Shown: positions 1-8,271 of the stretch, piece after piece
Position numbering within the stretch: position 1 is the stretch's first letter
How the letters are laid out: every line of letters starts with the position of its first letter
DNA from: Photobacterium sp. JCM 19050
Lineage (GTDB): Bacteria > Pseudomonadota > Gammaproteobacteria > Enterobacterales > Vibrionaceae
Assembly: GCA_001310455.1 (NCBI GenBank)
Contig: BAXG01000018.1
Span: forward strand, 1 to 64,000
Length of the DNA stretch: 64,000 bases
Reading direction: 5' to 3'
Made by a program: the position numbers and the translations under genes
The notes under the pieces: generated by a model
The model's database searches: none
Told to the model about the DNA's origin: nothing
What the model saw: the letters and a program-made list of their open reading frames with translations, nothing else

Positions 1-15
1 TTCTCGCTGAAAATT

Positions 16-65
16 GCATCTTGAGGTGGCTTGGGTATACACCAATCGGATTAATTCCCTGATCA
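16..65. repeat. Dispersed intergenic repeat, composite copy
   Basis: Two short modules lie end to end. The first (16-39, around TTGAGGTGGCTTGGGTATA) matches, with two differences, the end of the exact 90-bp repeat found at 39577-39666 and 63190-63279. The second (about 38-65, ending ATTCCCTGATCA) recurs near 20641 and 21263. The element is non-coding, lies between genes and has no transposase. It resembles the small interspersed repeats common between genes in Vibrionales. Family name not known to me. Confidence 0.6.
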
Positions 66-114
66 ATCTGTCGAGTTGAAGTCACCCATTGACAGTAATG
101 CGAATCACTCTCAT

Positions 115-136
115 TATATATGTTATAACATTACAA
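115..136. promoter_or_regulatory. Zur-like operator upstream of rpmE2-rpmJ2
   Basis: The palindrome TGTTATAACA (121-130) sits in ATGTTATAACATT, 40 bases before the L31B start. The core matches the known gammaproteobacterial Zur box, and the same 13-mer recurs at 3435-3447 before another zinc-starvation gene. The inferred role is zinc-dependent repression of the C-minus ribosomal protein pair. Confidence 0.7.
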
Positions 137-169
137 TTCCCATGCAGTGATCGCTGTAAAGGAGGCTCT

Positions 170-427
170 ATGAAAACAGGCATCCATCCCAACTACCGAA
201 CAGTTGTTTTTCATGACACCAGTGCGGACCAGTACTTCCTGATTGGTTCAACACTTCAGACAGACCGGACCATCGAATGGAAAGACGGTAACACCTACCC
301 TTACACCACATTGGATGTGTCTTCTGCATCGCACCCGTTCTTTACCGGAAAACAACGAGTCGTAGACAAAGAAGGCCGCGTCGCTAACTTTAACCGCCGG
401 TTTGGCAATTTCGGTAAAAAGTCCTAA
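170..427 (+). CDS. rpmE2: 50S ribosomal protein L31 type B (zinc-independent)
   Basis: 85-residue protein beginning [16 protein letters not shown], the hallmark start of L31 type B (YkgM). It carries no CxxC pair, so it is the zinc-free paralogue that replaces L31 on the large subunit when zinc is scarce and releases the bound metal. I chose the start at 170 because a strong AAAGGAGG precedes it and the family begins there; a longer in-frame extension upstream runs through the operator. The L36B gene follows after 9 bases, forming the usual two-gene unit, and a Zur-like box lies upstream. Confidence 0.93.
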   Translation: MKTGIHPNYRTVVFHDTSADQYFLIGSTLQTDRTIEWKDGNTYPYTTLDVSSASHPFFTGKQRVVDKEGRVANFNRRFGNFGKKS

Positions 428-436
428 GGAGCAACT

Positions 437-577
437 ATGCAAGTATTGAGTTCACTGAAAAGCGCCAAAAACCGCCACAGAGATTGCCAAATTGTGAAAC
501 GCCGTGGCCGGATTTATGTTATCTGTAAATCCAACCCTCGGTTTAAAGCGGTTCAGGGAAGGGTTAACAAGCGCTAG
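437..577 (+). CDS. rpmJ2: 50S ribosomal protein L36 type B (zinc-independent)
   Basis: 46-residue basic protein (starts [18 protein letters not shown], ends RVNKR). It matches the YkgO form of L36, which lacks the complete Cys3-His zinc site of ordinary L36; only two cysteines remain. The start has AAGGAG eight bases upstream. It is cotranscribed with the L31B gene immediately before it. Together they supply zinc-free replacements for two ribosomal proteins, presumably under the Zur-like site at 115-136. Confidence 0.9.
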   Translation: MQVLSSLKSAKNRHRDCQIVKRRGRIYVICKSNPRFKAVQGRVNKR

Positions 578-602
578 TTTAGGCAGCGGCTGATGAGCCA
601 AA

Positions 603-640
603 GAAAAAACCGGGCGCAGCAATCTGCACCCGGTTTACAG
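603..640 (-). terminator. Terminator for the MFS gene (possibly bidirectional)
   Basis: The stem AAACCGGG (607-614) pairs with CCCGGTTT (629-636). On the minus strand it is followed by TTTTTTC, so it fits the end of the MFS gene. On the plus strand the T run is short, so it may only partly serve rpmJ2. Confidence 0.65.
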
Positions 641-660
641 CATTTTGCGAAGATACTTTG

Positions 661-1881
661 TCAGTTCACTTCCGCACGGTGAATTTCAGGGGTGACTGCC
701 GGCGGGCGTGACAAACGCTTTTTAAGCAAGCCGATTGCAAAGAGCATCGCAGCAATCAGGGCGGTGGATGCCAGAACAACACCCAACCAGCCTCTGTGTT
801 GCCAACTGGCTATGAGCAGGAACCCGCCCAAAGACCCGCCGGTATAATAGTGAACCAGGTAAAGTGCGGTCGCTGTGGCCTTCCCTTCCTTTGCATTTCG
901 GCTTACCCAGGCATAAGCCAATGAGTGGGTGAAAAATGCCCCGCCGCTGATAATAAGCAAGCCGATTAGCATCGCCGGAATAGACGGATGGCTGGCAACC
1001 AGTACGCCTAAGGCCAATAGCAGTGAACCCACAACCATCCCCTGAATCGGAGAGTGTTTCGCCGTCCAGCGTCCACTCAGTGAAGATGACAGCGTACCCG
1101 CCAGATAACAAAGGAATATCATAGATGCGAAACTGATGGGGAGAGAATACGGCGGCGCCACCAGCCGAAATGCCATCACAGAATAAAGGTTTACAAAAAG
1201 CGCAAAGTTAATCCCGCCAATCAACATCGCCAGCCAGATTACCGGGTTACGGAAATGGTCAATCACCGCGCGGGAATGTGTCAGTACACCCACTTTCGCA
1301 GGCTCAAAATGCTGTTGACGGGGCAAAAGCCAGATGACAAGCGTTACACCCATCGAGGTAAACAGCGCCATCGCAATAACTGCGCCTTCCCATCCAAAAG
1401 AACCGGTCAGTACACCGCCACTGATCCTGCCGACAATCCCGCCCAGTGAGTTTGCACTAATATACACACCTACCGCTGTCATCAGAGCAGCCGGGCTGAA
1501 TTCTTCAGCCATATACGCCACGGCCACCGCAGCAAAACCGGCAAGTGCTATCCCCATAAATGCCCGCATGATAACGAGGTAAAGAAAGCTCTCTGACAGC
1601 AACATCAGCGCGCCGACGACCGGCATTAACGAAAGGCTGAATAGCATGACTGGACGCCTGCCAATACGCTCAGAAATCATCGCCCAGGGCACCAATGTGA
1701 ATGCCAGCCCAAATGTTGAGGCTGCCAACAACCAGTTGGCCTTTGTCGCGGAAATTGCGAAGTGCTCCACCATTAATGGCAGCATGGGCTGGAAGAGATA
1801 GAGGTTGCAAAACACAAGAAACGAGCCAAATGCCAATGCAAAGCTGGTTTTTCGAAAGGCCTGGCTGCCCGCTTCAATCAT
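661..1881 (-). CDS. MFS transporter, YnfM-like
   Basis: About 406 residues with twelve predicted membrane segments. The major facilitator signature sits after TM2 (WAMISERIGRRPVML), and a shorter GRWTAKHSP motif occupies the equivalent loop in the second half. It most resembles the YnfM/AraJ-type drug or metabolite exporters of enterobacteria and vibrios. A LysR-type regulator is transcribed divergently 110 bases away, the same arrangement as ynfL/ynfM in E. coli. I chose the ATG at 1881 because GGAG lies eight bases upstream; a TTG ten codons earlier is also possible. The substrate cannot be read from the sequence. Confidence 0.8.
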   Translation of the reverse strand: MIEAGSQAFRKTSFALAFGSFLVFCNLYLFQPMLPLMVEHFAISATKANWLLAASTFGLAFTLVPWAMISERIGRRPVMLFSLSLMPVVGALMLLSESFLYLVIMRAFMGIALAGFAAVAVAYMAEEFSPAALMTAVGVYISANSLGGIVGRISGGVLTGSFGWEGAVIAMALFTSMGVTLVIWLLPRQQHFEPAKVGVLTHSRAVIDHFRNPVIWLAMLIGGINFALFVNLYSVMAFRLVAPPYSLPISFASMIFLCYLAGTLSSSLSGRWTAKHSPIQGMVVGSLLLALGVLVASHPSIPAMLIGLLIISGGAFFTHSLAYAWVSRNAKEGKATATALYLVHYYTGGSLGGFLLIASWQHRGWLGVVLASTALIAAMLFAIGLLKKRLSRPPAVTPEIHRAEVN

Positions 1882-1991
1882 GGAAAACTCCGGTTTAGCT
1901 TGGGGTAACAATATGAAATCAAAGTAACAGCAGAGTCAGAATAAAAGAAGTATATTAATTTTATGGTATCGAGATCGATTGTTTATAGGTT

Positions 1992-2887
1992 ATGGAAACT
2001 CGCCAGCTACGCTATTTTGTCTCCGTTGCTGAACACGGCAACTTTACCCGTGCAGCCCGAAGTCTGCATATCGCACAACCGGCACTGAGTATTGCCATCA
2101 AGAAAATGGAAGCCGGGCTGGGGCTTGTGCTTTTTGACCGCAACGAAAAGCAAGTTCACCTCACCCACGAAGGCAAGGTGCTGCTTGAGCACGCTCGGCG
2201 GATTCTGCAACAGGTAAAAGACGCCGAAGCGGCTGTCGCTGAGTTGAAAGGTTTGACCAAAGGCGAAGTCCGGATTGGTGTTCCCGGCATGATGGTTCCT
2301 ATTTCTTTCCGCAAATCCTGATGGCATTCAAGAGCCGGTACCCCAACCTGAAACTCACCGTCATTGAAGCTGGCAGCCAGTCTATCAGGGAGATGCTGTT
2401 AAAAGGTGAGCTGGATTTAGGTGTCATCATCGATAAAGACGTACCAGAACCTCTCGCAACCCAGCACCTTCTGACTGCATCAATGGTGGCCGTTGTCAGT
2501 GATGAACACCCGTTCGCGTCAAGGGAGGTGGTCAGCTTCGATGAGTTTTTCAGTGAAGAGTTAATTATGTTCAAGGCCGGTTACTTTCACCGGGAATTCA
2601 TCGATAAAGTCTGCCGCGAGCACGGTTTCCAACCCAACTTCGCATTCGAAACCAACCTGCTGGCGATGATCCTGAAAATTGTGCGAGGCGGTTTTGCCAT
2701 CACTGCCCTTCTCGATCTGGTAACAGACCGGGAGGACGGCATTACCGGGATTCCTTTTGAGCATTCCATCACACTGGAACTTGGCATCGCCTGGCGGAAA
2801 GAAGGCTACCTGACACTCGCTGATCGCACTTTTATTGAATTTCTTCGGGAGCAACTGAAAGAGACCACGGACACTAAAATGGCATAA
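1992..2887 (+). CDS. LysR-family regulator, YnfL-like (frameshifted)
   Basis: The N-terminal 60 residues form a typical LysR winged helix (METRQLRYFVSVAEHGNFTR, then AARSLHIAQPALS). The rest is a periplasmic-binding-protein-like effector domain, in a different frame from about 2300. Restoring one T in CCTATTTCTTTCCG gives the continuous family sequence VPIFFPQILMAF and a protein of about 298 residues. The slip is in a T run, so it is probably a sequencing deletion. The divergent MFS gene is the likely target, with the regulator binding in the 110-base gap. Inducer unknown. Confidence 0.8.
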
Positions 2888-3035
2888 ATACACAAATTTT
2901 CTATGTAAAGTGAACCCTGTCTGCCCTTTTCGATGCCAGATTACAGAATTCCCGCGAAATATACATGGTTGAAGCACCCCATTGCCAGGCTTTAAGATGC
3001 ATTTGAAATACACATTAAAACAAAGGAACACAGTG

Positions 3036-3203
3036 ATGGGATTTTCAATCAAAAAATTGTTCAGTAAAGAAAAGCCAGAAGACCAAAAGCATGCAGAGAA
3101 GCAGGCTTCTGGTGTAAACGAAATTCAGCCTTCTGAAGTGCAGGCTGAAAAGAAAAAAAAGCACGGCGATCCGGGTATATGCTGCGGCTCTTGTTCATCG
3201 TAA
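3036..3203 (+). CDS. CCGSCS-motif small protein
   Basis: 55 residues: a short basic, lysine- and glutamate-rich chain (MGFSIKKLFSKEKPEDQ at the N-terminus) ending GICCGSCSS. The terminal CCGSCS motif defines a known family of tiny proteins of unknown function in marine gammaproteobacteria. The clustered cysteines suggest metal or thiol chemistry, but no function is established. I chose the ATG at 3036, which has AAGGA upstream; the longer reading from 2982 has no such signal. A good terminator follows, so this is probably a single-gene transcript. Confidence 0.75.
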   Translation: MGFSIKKLFSKEKPEDQKHAEKQASGVNEIQPSEVQAEKKKKHGDPGICCGSCSS

Positions 3204-3218
3204 GCGCTGAACAGATAG

Positions 3219-3254
3219 TTCCACCCCGGCTGACAAGTCGGGGTGTCTTGTTTC
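3219..3254 (+). terminator. Terminator after the CCGSCS protein gene
   Basis: The stem CACCCCG (3222-3228) pairs with CGGGGTG (3239-3245), followed by TCTTGTTT. It lies 18 bases after the stop codon. Confidence 0.7.
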
Positions 3255-3429
3255 GCCAGTTTAGCCGATGCTTCAATGATCTCTTTTCTTTCATCGCTTG
3301 AACTCTCAAATCTTAAATTCGTTAGGTACCTCTGAGTGCCTCAATTCATAACATGCTGTTCTCATTAGCGTAATCGCCGCCATCCGCAACCAACTCTTAA
3401 CTTTTGCATAAATTCAATTACATCAATAA

Positions 3430-3450
3430 TTGTTATGTTATAACATTGAT
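3430..3450. promoter_or_regulatory. Zur-like operator upstream of the COG0523 relic and DUF1826 gene
   Basis: TGTTATAACA (3436-3445) lies within ATGTTATAACATT, identical over 13 bases to the site before rpmE2. It is about 25-30 bases upstream of the COG0523 relic. COG0523 and DUF1826 genes are known members of Zur regulons, which supports zinc-dependent repression of this unit. Confidence 0.7.
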
Positions 3451-3473
3451 GAATGTATCTGATGCAATCTGAG

Positions 3474-3584
3474 GTGAATGCCGTGCAATTACGTGACCAA
3501 GACAAAATGCCTGTTACCGTGGTATCGGGGTTTCTTGGAGCAGAAATTGGAAGATTCCCTCCCGGTTTAGGAGTCACCCCATGA
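3474..3584 (+). pseudogene. Remnant of a COG0523 (zinc-associated) GTPase gene
   Basis: The 36-codon frame starting at GTG 3474 contains MPVTVVSGFLGA, the exact lead-in to the COG0523 Walker A motif. The next residues should be GKTT but are EIGRFPPG, and the frame stops 14 codons after GFLGA. The P-loop and the rest of a roughly 300-400 residue GTPase are missing, so this is a large deletion, not a one-base slip. The stop overlaps the start of the DUF1826 gene (ATGA), so the remnant may now act as a leader that couples translation. ATG 3478 opens a different short frame with no family match. Confidence 0.65.
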
Positions 3585-4270
3585 AAATGAACAGTTCAGA
3601 AACATTTACTGGCTGCGACGATATCGTCCCTATGGATACCCGGTTTCTTCGAGAATCCGCAGGTGGGCATCCCAGTGTATTCGGTGACATCTATTCAGAA
3701 GAAATCAACATCGCAATCTGGCAGCGGGAGTTACCGGCTCAGCTAAAACATGAAGTGAAAAAGCTGCTGGAAAACCATCCCAGTTTCCATACTCAGGTGG
3801 TCGTTACCCCGGAAGAAGTGCAAAGCAGCTTAGCCAAAACGCTTGATAGCGGTGACCATACAGCGCTTATTAATGATATCGCCACCCTCGTAGATATGTT
3901 CTGTTGCCTGTTTGAGCTTGAGCAAGTTGGCGTGAGATTAACCGCAATAACCAGACCTATGTGTCCTAAATTTCACGTCGATAAAGTTCCCTGCCGGTTA
4001 TTAACGACCTATCAGAATGCCGCAACAGAGTGGCTGCCGGACAATGAAACTAACCGAAAACTGTTGGGCTTAAGCCAAGATGGAACACCCGAAAGGTCAT
4101 TTTCAATTACCCCGTCTCCCCAGGAAATTAAGCAACTTAACAGTGGTGATGTCGCGCTGTTAAAAGGCGTACGATGGGAAGGCAATGAGAAATCAGGCCT
4201 GATTCACCGGTCACCCGTGCTGCCAAAAGATCACAGTCGCCTTCTACTCACCATGGATTTTGTCAGTTGA
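3581..4270 (+). CDS. DUF1826 domain protein
   Basis: 229 residues, recognised as DUF1826 from length, the central MFCCLFELEQVGVRLTAI segment, PMCPKFHVDKVPCRLLTTY, and the C-terminal GDVALLKGVRWEG and IHRSP motifs. The conserved Cys and His residues (CPKFHVD) look like a metal site, but activity is unknown. In other bacteria DUF1826 genes often sit beside COG0523 metallochaperone GTPases under Zur control. Here the start overlaps the stop of a truncated COG0523 frame, and a Zur-like box lies upstream. A role in zinc limitation is inferred from context. Confidence 0.8.
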   Translation: MKMNSSETFTGCDDIVPMDTRFLRESAGGHPSVFGDIYSEEINIAIWQRELPAQLKHEVKKLLENHPSFHTQVVVTPEEVQSSLAKTLDSGDHTALINDIATLVDMFCCLFELEQVGVRLTAITRPMCPKFHVDKVPCRLLTTYQNAATEWLPDNETNRKLLGLSQDGTPERSFSITPSPQEIKQLNSGDVALLKGVRWEGNEKSGLIHRSPVLPKDHSRLLLTMDFVS

Positions 4271-4301
4271 CACTTAATTCGGCATTATCCACCCGACAGA
4301 A

Positions 4302-5090
4302 TCATCTTTTCACTGTTTCCTCAAGCGTTAATACTGCCCGGCATTTAGGATAGGACGAACATCCCCAGAATTTATGCCCAACATTCGCACCTCGCTTAGT
4401 TTCCCGAATAACCATGTCTGAACCACAACGAGGGCAACAGCATTCCTTAGCCATATTTGAAACAATGCTCTGAACATGTTTTCGGTGCTCCCATGAAGTG
4501 ACAATTCCAGGGTTCAGTTTCAAAGCATTCAGTGTTTCCACCGTACGCTGTACATCGTCCTCAGTCATCACGACGTCGCGAAAAGACCGAATGTATCTCA
4601 ACCCTCCTCTTCCATAGGTTACATTGGCCGGCATTTGGGTTTTAAAGGAACTACCGCCGACAAATATTATCAATGAATGCAGTAACGCCGGATCACAATC
4701 CAACAGCGATTCAAGAGTCTTGGTATGTTTGTAATTCTGATGCAGCGGATTTTGAAACGTCGAACTATGCCGATAGATCTTTTGTGTCCACCGCTTTTGG
4801 TGCGCTGAACCGAAAATCCACCCTTTCATATTTTTAGTTTCAACAACAAAAATCCCGAACTTTGATACAACGATATGGTCGATTTGCGTAGTGCCGTCTT
4901 CTGTTGGCAGCGTGACATCCTTGATTGCCACATAATCACTTTTGGGCAGTGTCCCAAGCAATCGATTAACTAAAAACTCGCCAAAGACGCCTTTGAACCA
5001 GTTACTCTTGATAACGTAAACCAGCACCAATAACGGGAACACGTACCAAATCTGAGCAATCGCAGCACTGAATATAGTGACCACATCCAT
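4302..5090 (-). CDS. NERD-domain protein with C-terminal zinc finger
   Basis: 262 residues: one N-terminal membrane segment (about residues 8-26), then a NERD nuclease-related domain (DHIVVSKFGIFVVETKN, with the D and ExK pattern of PD-(D/E)XK-like folds; residues about 45-160). A C-terminal topoisomerase-type zinc ribbon has CPRCGSDM and CSSYPKC. These domains suggest a membrane-anchored DNA-binding or nuclease-like protein, but the physiological role is unknown. The start is supported by GGGAGG just upstream. No partner gene is adjacent; the 315-base gap to ygiQ holds its promoter. Confidence 0.8.
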   Translation of the reverse strand: MDVVTIFSAAIAQIWYVFPLLVLVYVIKSNWFKGVFGEFLVNRLLGTLPKSDYVAIKDVTLPTEDGTTQIDHIVVSKFGIFVVETKNMKGWIFGSAHQKRWTQKIYRHSSTFQNPLHQNYKHTKTLESLLDCDPALLHSLIIFVGGSSFKTQMPANVTYGRGGLRYIRSFRDVVMTEDDVQRTVETLNALKLNPGIVTSWEHRKHVQSIVSNMAKECCCPRCGSDMVIRETKRGANVGHKFWGCSSYPKCRAVLTLEETVKR

Positions 5091-5405
5091 AATGCCTCCC
5101 TAGATCTACCTGAAAATATGCGCAAATGAGTCAGAATGCATGGAACGAGAAAATGATGTTCGGCAGCTTTTCATTCTTTTCATCTGGTTCAACAGCATCA
5201 TATCGCCATTTTTATACTGCTAAATGTTGCTCATTTCTTTGATATAAATGGAAATTTCATCATTTTCAGACATAGCTTTTTGATCAGGAACCGGCTGAGC
5301 CCCCAGTTTTGTCTTGCTGTAACGGATACCTCCAGAAGGCGGCTCCTCTGGCTACCCTGCGCCCATGTCGCTATAATTCCCGCCTTACAACGCAGAGGTT
5401 AAAAA

Positions 5406-7718
5406 ATGCGCAATTCTGTTACCCCGATTTTCAGTTACGACAAATACTGGGCCGAATGTTTTGGCACGGCGCCTTTCCTGCCTACCAGCCGGAAAGAAAT
5501 GGACCAGCTTGGCTGGGACAGTTGCGACATCATTATCGTAACCGGGGATGCGTATGTGGATCACCCAAGCTTTGGTATGGCCATTATCGGGCGACTGCTC
5601 GAATCACAAGGCTTCCGTGTGGGCATTATCAGCCAACCGGAATGGCAGAATAAAGATGCCTTTATGGCGCTGGGCAAACCAAACCTGTTCTTCGGTATTA
5701 CCGCCGGCAACATGGACTCCATGATCAACCGCTACACAGCTGACAGAAAACTGCGCCATGACGATGCCTACACACCGGATAATGAAGGTGGTAAACGCCC
5801 TGACCGCGCGGTATTGGTGTACTCGCAACGTTGTCGCGAGGCCTACAAAGACGCCCCTATTGTCCTTGGTGGTATTGAAGCCAGCCTTCGCCGCCTTGCC
5901 CACTACGACTATTGGTCAGACAAAATCCGTCGCTCAGTATTGGTAGATGCCAAAGCCGACATTCTTCTGTTCGGTAATGCAGAGCGTGCGCTTGTAGAAG
6001 TTGCACATCGCCTTGCAAATGGTGAAGACGTTGCGGCCCTGAACCGTATTCCGGGTACGGCCATCATGCTGAAAGAAGCGCCAGAAGCCATGTTTGAGGT
6101 GGATTCAAGCCGGATCGAAAAACCGGGCCGCGGTATGGTGATGCCGAACCCGTATGCGACCGAAAGCAACTGTGTCACCGGTGCAGATGGCAATGCAGAA
6201 GCGCCCAAGCCCATCGTCGTGCGCCCAGCCAAACATGATGCTGAAAACAGCTATGTTCGCCTGCCATCGTTTGAAAAACTTATCAACGACAGAATTTTGT
6301 ACGCGCACGCTGCTCGCGTTATGCACCTTGAAACCAACCCGCACTCCGCCCGTGCGCTCATCCAGAAACACGGTGACCGTGAGCTGTGGGTGAACACGCC
6401 GCCTGTTCCACTGTCTACAGAAGAGATGGATTTTGTATTCGGGTTGCCCTACGCACGCGTACCTCACCCGAAGTACGGTAAAGCCAAGATCCCGGCGTAT
6501 GACATGATTAAAACGTCGGTCAATATTATGCGCGGCTGTTTCGGTGGCTGTTCATTTTGCTCTATTACCGAGCATGAAGGCCGGATTATCCAAAACCGTT
6601 CAAAAGAGTCGATTCTGGAGGAATTGGCAGACATCCGGGAGAAAGTCCCGGGATTCACCGGCACCATCTCTGACTTGGGCGGCCCGACTGCGAACATGTA
6701 TCGACTTGGGTGTTCAGATCCAAAAGCTGAGGCCAATTGTCGTCGTCCATCCTGCGTTTTCCCTAAGATTTGTGAAAAGCTCAATACGGACCACAAACAC
6801 ACGATTGATCTATACCGAAGTGCCCGAAAAGTCCCGGGTATCAAGAAGATTATGATTGCGTCTGGTGTCCGGTACGATCTGGCGGTGGAGTCCCCGGAAT
6901 ATGTGCGTGAACTGGTCACCCATCACGTTGGCGGATACCTTAAAATCGCACCGGAACATACCGAGAAAGGCACGCTCGATTTAATGATGAAGCCGGGTAT
7001 GGGCACCTATGATCGTTTCAAGGAAATGTTCCAGAAGTTCAGCCAGGAAGCGGGTAAAAAGCAGTACCTCATCCCCTACTTTATTTCTGCGCACCCGGGC
7101 TGTACTGATGAAGACATGGTTAACCTGGCGTTGTGGCTGAAAAAGAACGATTTTGAGTGTGACCAGGTACAGAATTTCTACCCATCGCCGATGTGTAACG
7201 CAACTGCCATGTACCACTCGGAAACCAACCCACTCAAACGGGTTAAATACAAAAAGCGTGAGGAATTGTTTGTTGCCAAAGGTGATCGCCAGCGCCGCCT
7301 GCACAAGGCACTACTCCGCTATCACGACCCGGCCAACTGGGCGCTAATCCGAGAAGCATTGACGTCCATGAGCAAAAAGAATCTGATCGGTGATCGCCCC
7401 GGTTGTCTGGTCCCTGCAGAGGGTGCTGAAGCAAAAGAAACGCTCGCACAAAAGCGAAACTCCGGTCGTCACAGTGCCAAGCGTTTTGCTACCAAACACC
7501 CGAACCAGCCAGATATTCGTAAAGACGGAAAACGGGGTGGGAATGGAAGTAACCGCAACGGTTCAAACCGCAGCCAGAATACAGCCAACGGCCAGCAAAA
7601 CCGAAACCAAGGCAAATCACCACAAGGTAAGCCCGCGCAAAATGGCGGTTTTAAAGGTAAGCCTCAAGGAAAAGGAAATCGCAAAGGCGGCCAACGTCAG
7701 CAAGCCGGTCGAGCTTAA
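5406..7718 (+). CDS. ygiQ: YgiQ family radical SAM protein
   Basis: 770 residues, normal for YgiQ (UPF0313). Order: an N-terminal B12-binding-like segment (residues about 30-200, with [20 protein letters not shown] and [20 protein letters not shown]), then a radical SAM core with the CxxxCxxC cluster at Cys378, Cys382 and Cys385 ([10 protein letters not shown]). The C-terminal tail of about 80 residues is low complexity, rich in Gly, Asn, Gln, Lys and Arg, and probably disordered and RNA-binding. The substrate of YgiQ is not established. The frame is unbroken, which is notable in this window. A strong terminator follows. Confidence 0.9.
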   Translation: MRNSVTPIFSYDKYWAECFGTAPFLPTSRKEMDQLGWDSCDIIIVTGDAYVDHPSFGMAIIGRLLESQGFRVGIISQPEWQNKDAFMALGKPNLFFGITAGNMDSMINRYTADRKLRHDDAYTPDNEGGKRPDRAVLVYSQRCREAYKDAPIVLGGIEASLRRLAHYDYWSDKIRRSVLVDAKADILLFGNAERALVEVAHRLANGEDVAALNRIPGTAIMLKEAPEAMFEVDSSRIEKPGRGMVMPNPYATESNCVTGADGNAEAPKPIVVRPAKHDAENSYVRLPSFEKLINDRILYAHAARVMHLETNPHSARALIQKHGDRELWVNTPPVPLSTEEMDFVFGLPYARVPHPKYGKAKIPAYDMIKTSVNIMRGCFGGCSFCSITEHEGRIIQNRSKESILEELADIREKVPGFTGTISDLGGPTANMYRLGCSDPKAEANCRRPSCVFPKICEKLNTDHKHTIDLYRSARKVPGIKKIMIASGVRYDLAVESPEYVRELVTHHVGGYLKIAPEHTEKGTLDLMMKPGMGTYDRFKEMFQKFSQEAGKKQYLIPYFISAHPGCTDEDMVNLALWLKKNDFECDQVQNFYPSPMCNATAMYHSETNPLKRVKYKKREELFVAKGDRQRRLHKALLRYHDPANWALIREALTSMSKKNLIGDRPGCLVPAEGAEAKETLAQKRNSGRHSAKRFATKHPNQPDIRKDGKRGGNGSNRNGSNRSQNTANGQQNRNQGKSPQGKPAQNGGFKGKPQGKGNRKGGQRQQAGRA

Positions 7719-7748
7719 ATCCCGTTGACGTAATTGACCAAGAGACAG

Positions 7749-7780
7749 AAAGCCCCGGATTGAATGCCGGGGCTTTTTAT
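7749..7780 (+). terminator. Terminator after ygiQ
   Basis: The stem AGCCCCGG (7751-7758) pairs with CCGGGGCT (7766-7773), followed by TTTTATTT. The hairpin also lies at the end of the convergent DUF1801 gene and may serve both. Confidence 0.8.
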
Positions 7781-7781
7781 T

Positions 7782-8189
7782 TCAGACACCTAGCAGAGGT
7801 AAATGTCTGAGGGATTTATAGCGAAATGCCAGAGAAATGCAATGTGCCAGCGGTTCAGAGGGTAAAGGCCTATCCAGGGGAATCTCAATCTCCCGATTGC
7901 CGTGAAACAGCAACAATTTTCCATAGATTTCCCGAAACGTGTCAACCAGCGATGTTGTGCAAATAAAGTAGACAGAAACGGAGTCCGGTTTTTTGTCACT
8001 CCAAGCAATACGTACCGGTGACCCACCTTTGACACTGTAACTTAGCTCGCCCCATTTCAGGGACTCTTCAACCTGCCCAATTCCATCGCAATCCGCCACC
8101 TCATATATCAACTGCCGAATTGAAAGAAGCAACTCCCGCGCCGGCTCAGGATAGTGGGACAGTTTCTCTAGCACTTCTGATTCGGTCAT
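7782..8189 (-). CDS. DUF1801 domain protein
   Basis: 135 residues with the DUF1801 (YdhG-like) pattern: a helical N-terminus followed by EESLKWGELSYSVKGGSPVRIAWSDK, then a CTTSLVDTFREIYG segment. The fold is shared with small proteins related to frataxin-like or YdeI-type domains, but no reaction is known. AGAGG precedes the start. The gene is convergent with ygiQ and shares its terminator region. It is 82 bases downstream of the dioxygenase gene on the same strand, so cotranscription is possible. Confidence 0.7.
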   Translation of the reverse strand: MTESEVLEKLSHYPEPARELLLSIRQLIYEVADCDGIGQVEESLKWGELSYSVKGGSPVRIAWSDKKPDSVSVYFICTTSLVDTFREIYGKLLLFHGNREIEIPLDRPLPSEPLAHCISLAFRYKSLRHLPLLGV

Positions 8190-8271
8190 CCGATAACCTC
8201 TTCCCTGCTGACAATATTATTAAATGCCAGAATAGCGAAGATATATATCCGGAAACAACCAAATCAATGTC

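Noticed and set aside
1992-2887. Programmed frameshifting in the LysR gene and others
   Set aside because: No slippery heptamer with a downstream structure was seen; the breaks sit at ordinary short homopolymers in many unrelated genes, which fits sequencing deletions better.
5309-5653. 114-codon frame overlapping the start of ygiQ
   Set aside because: Most of it overlaps ygiQ in another frame and shows no family resemblance.
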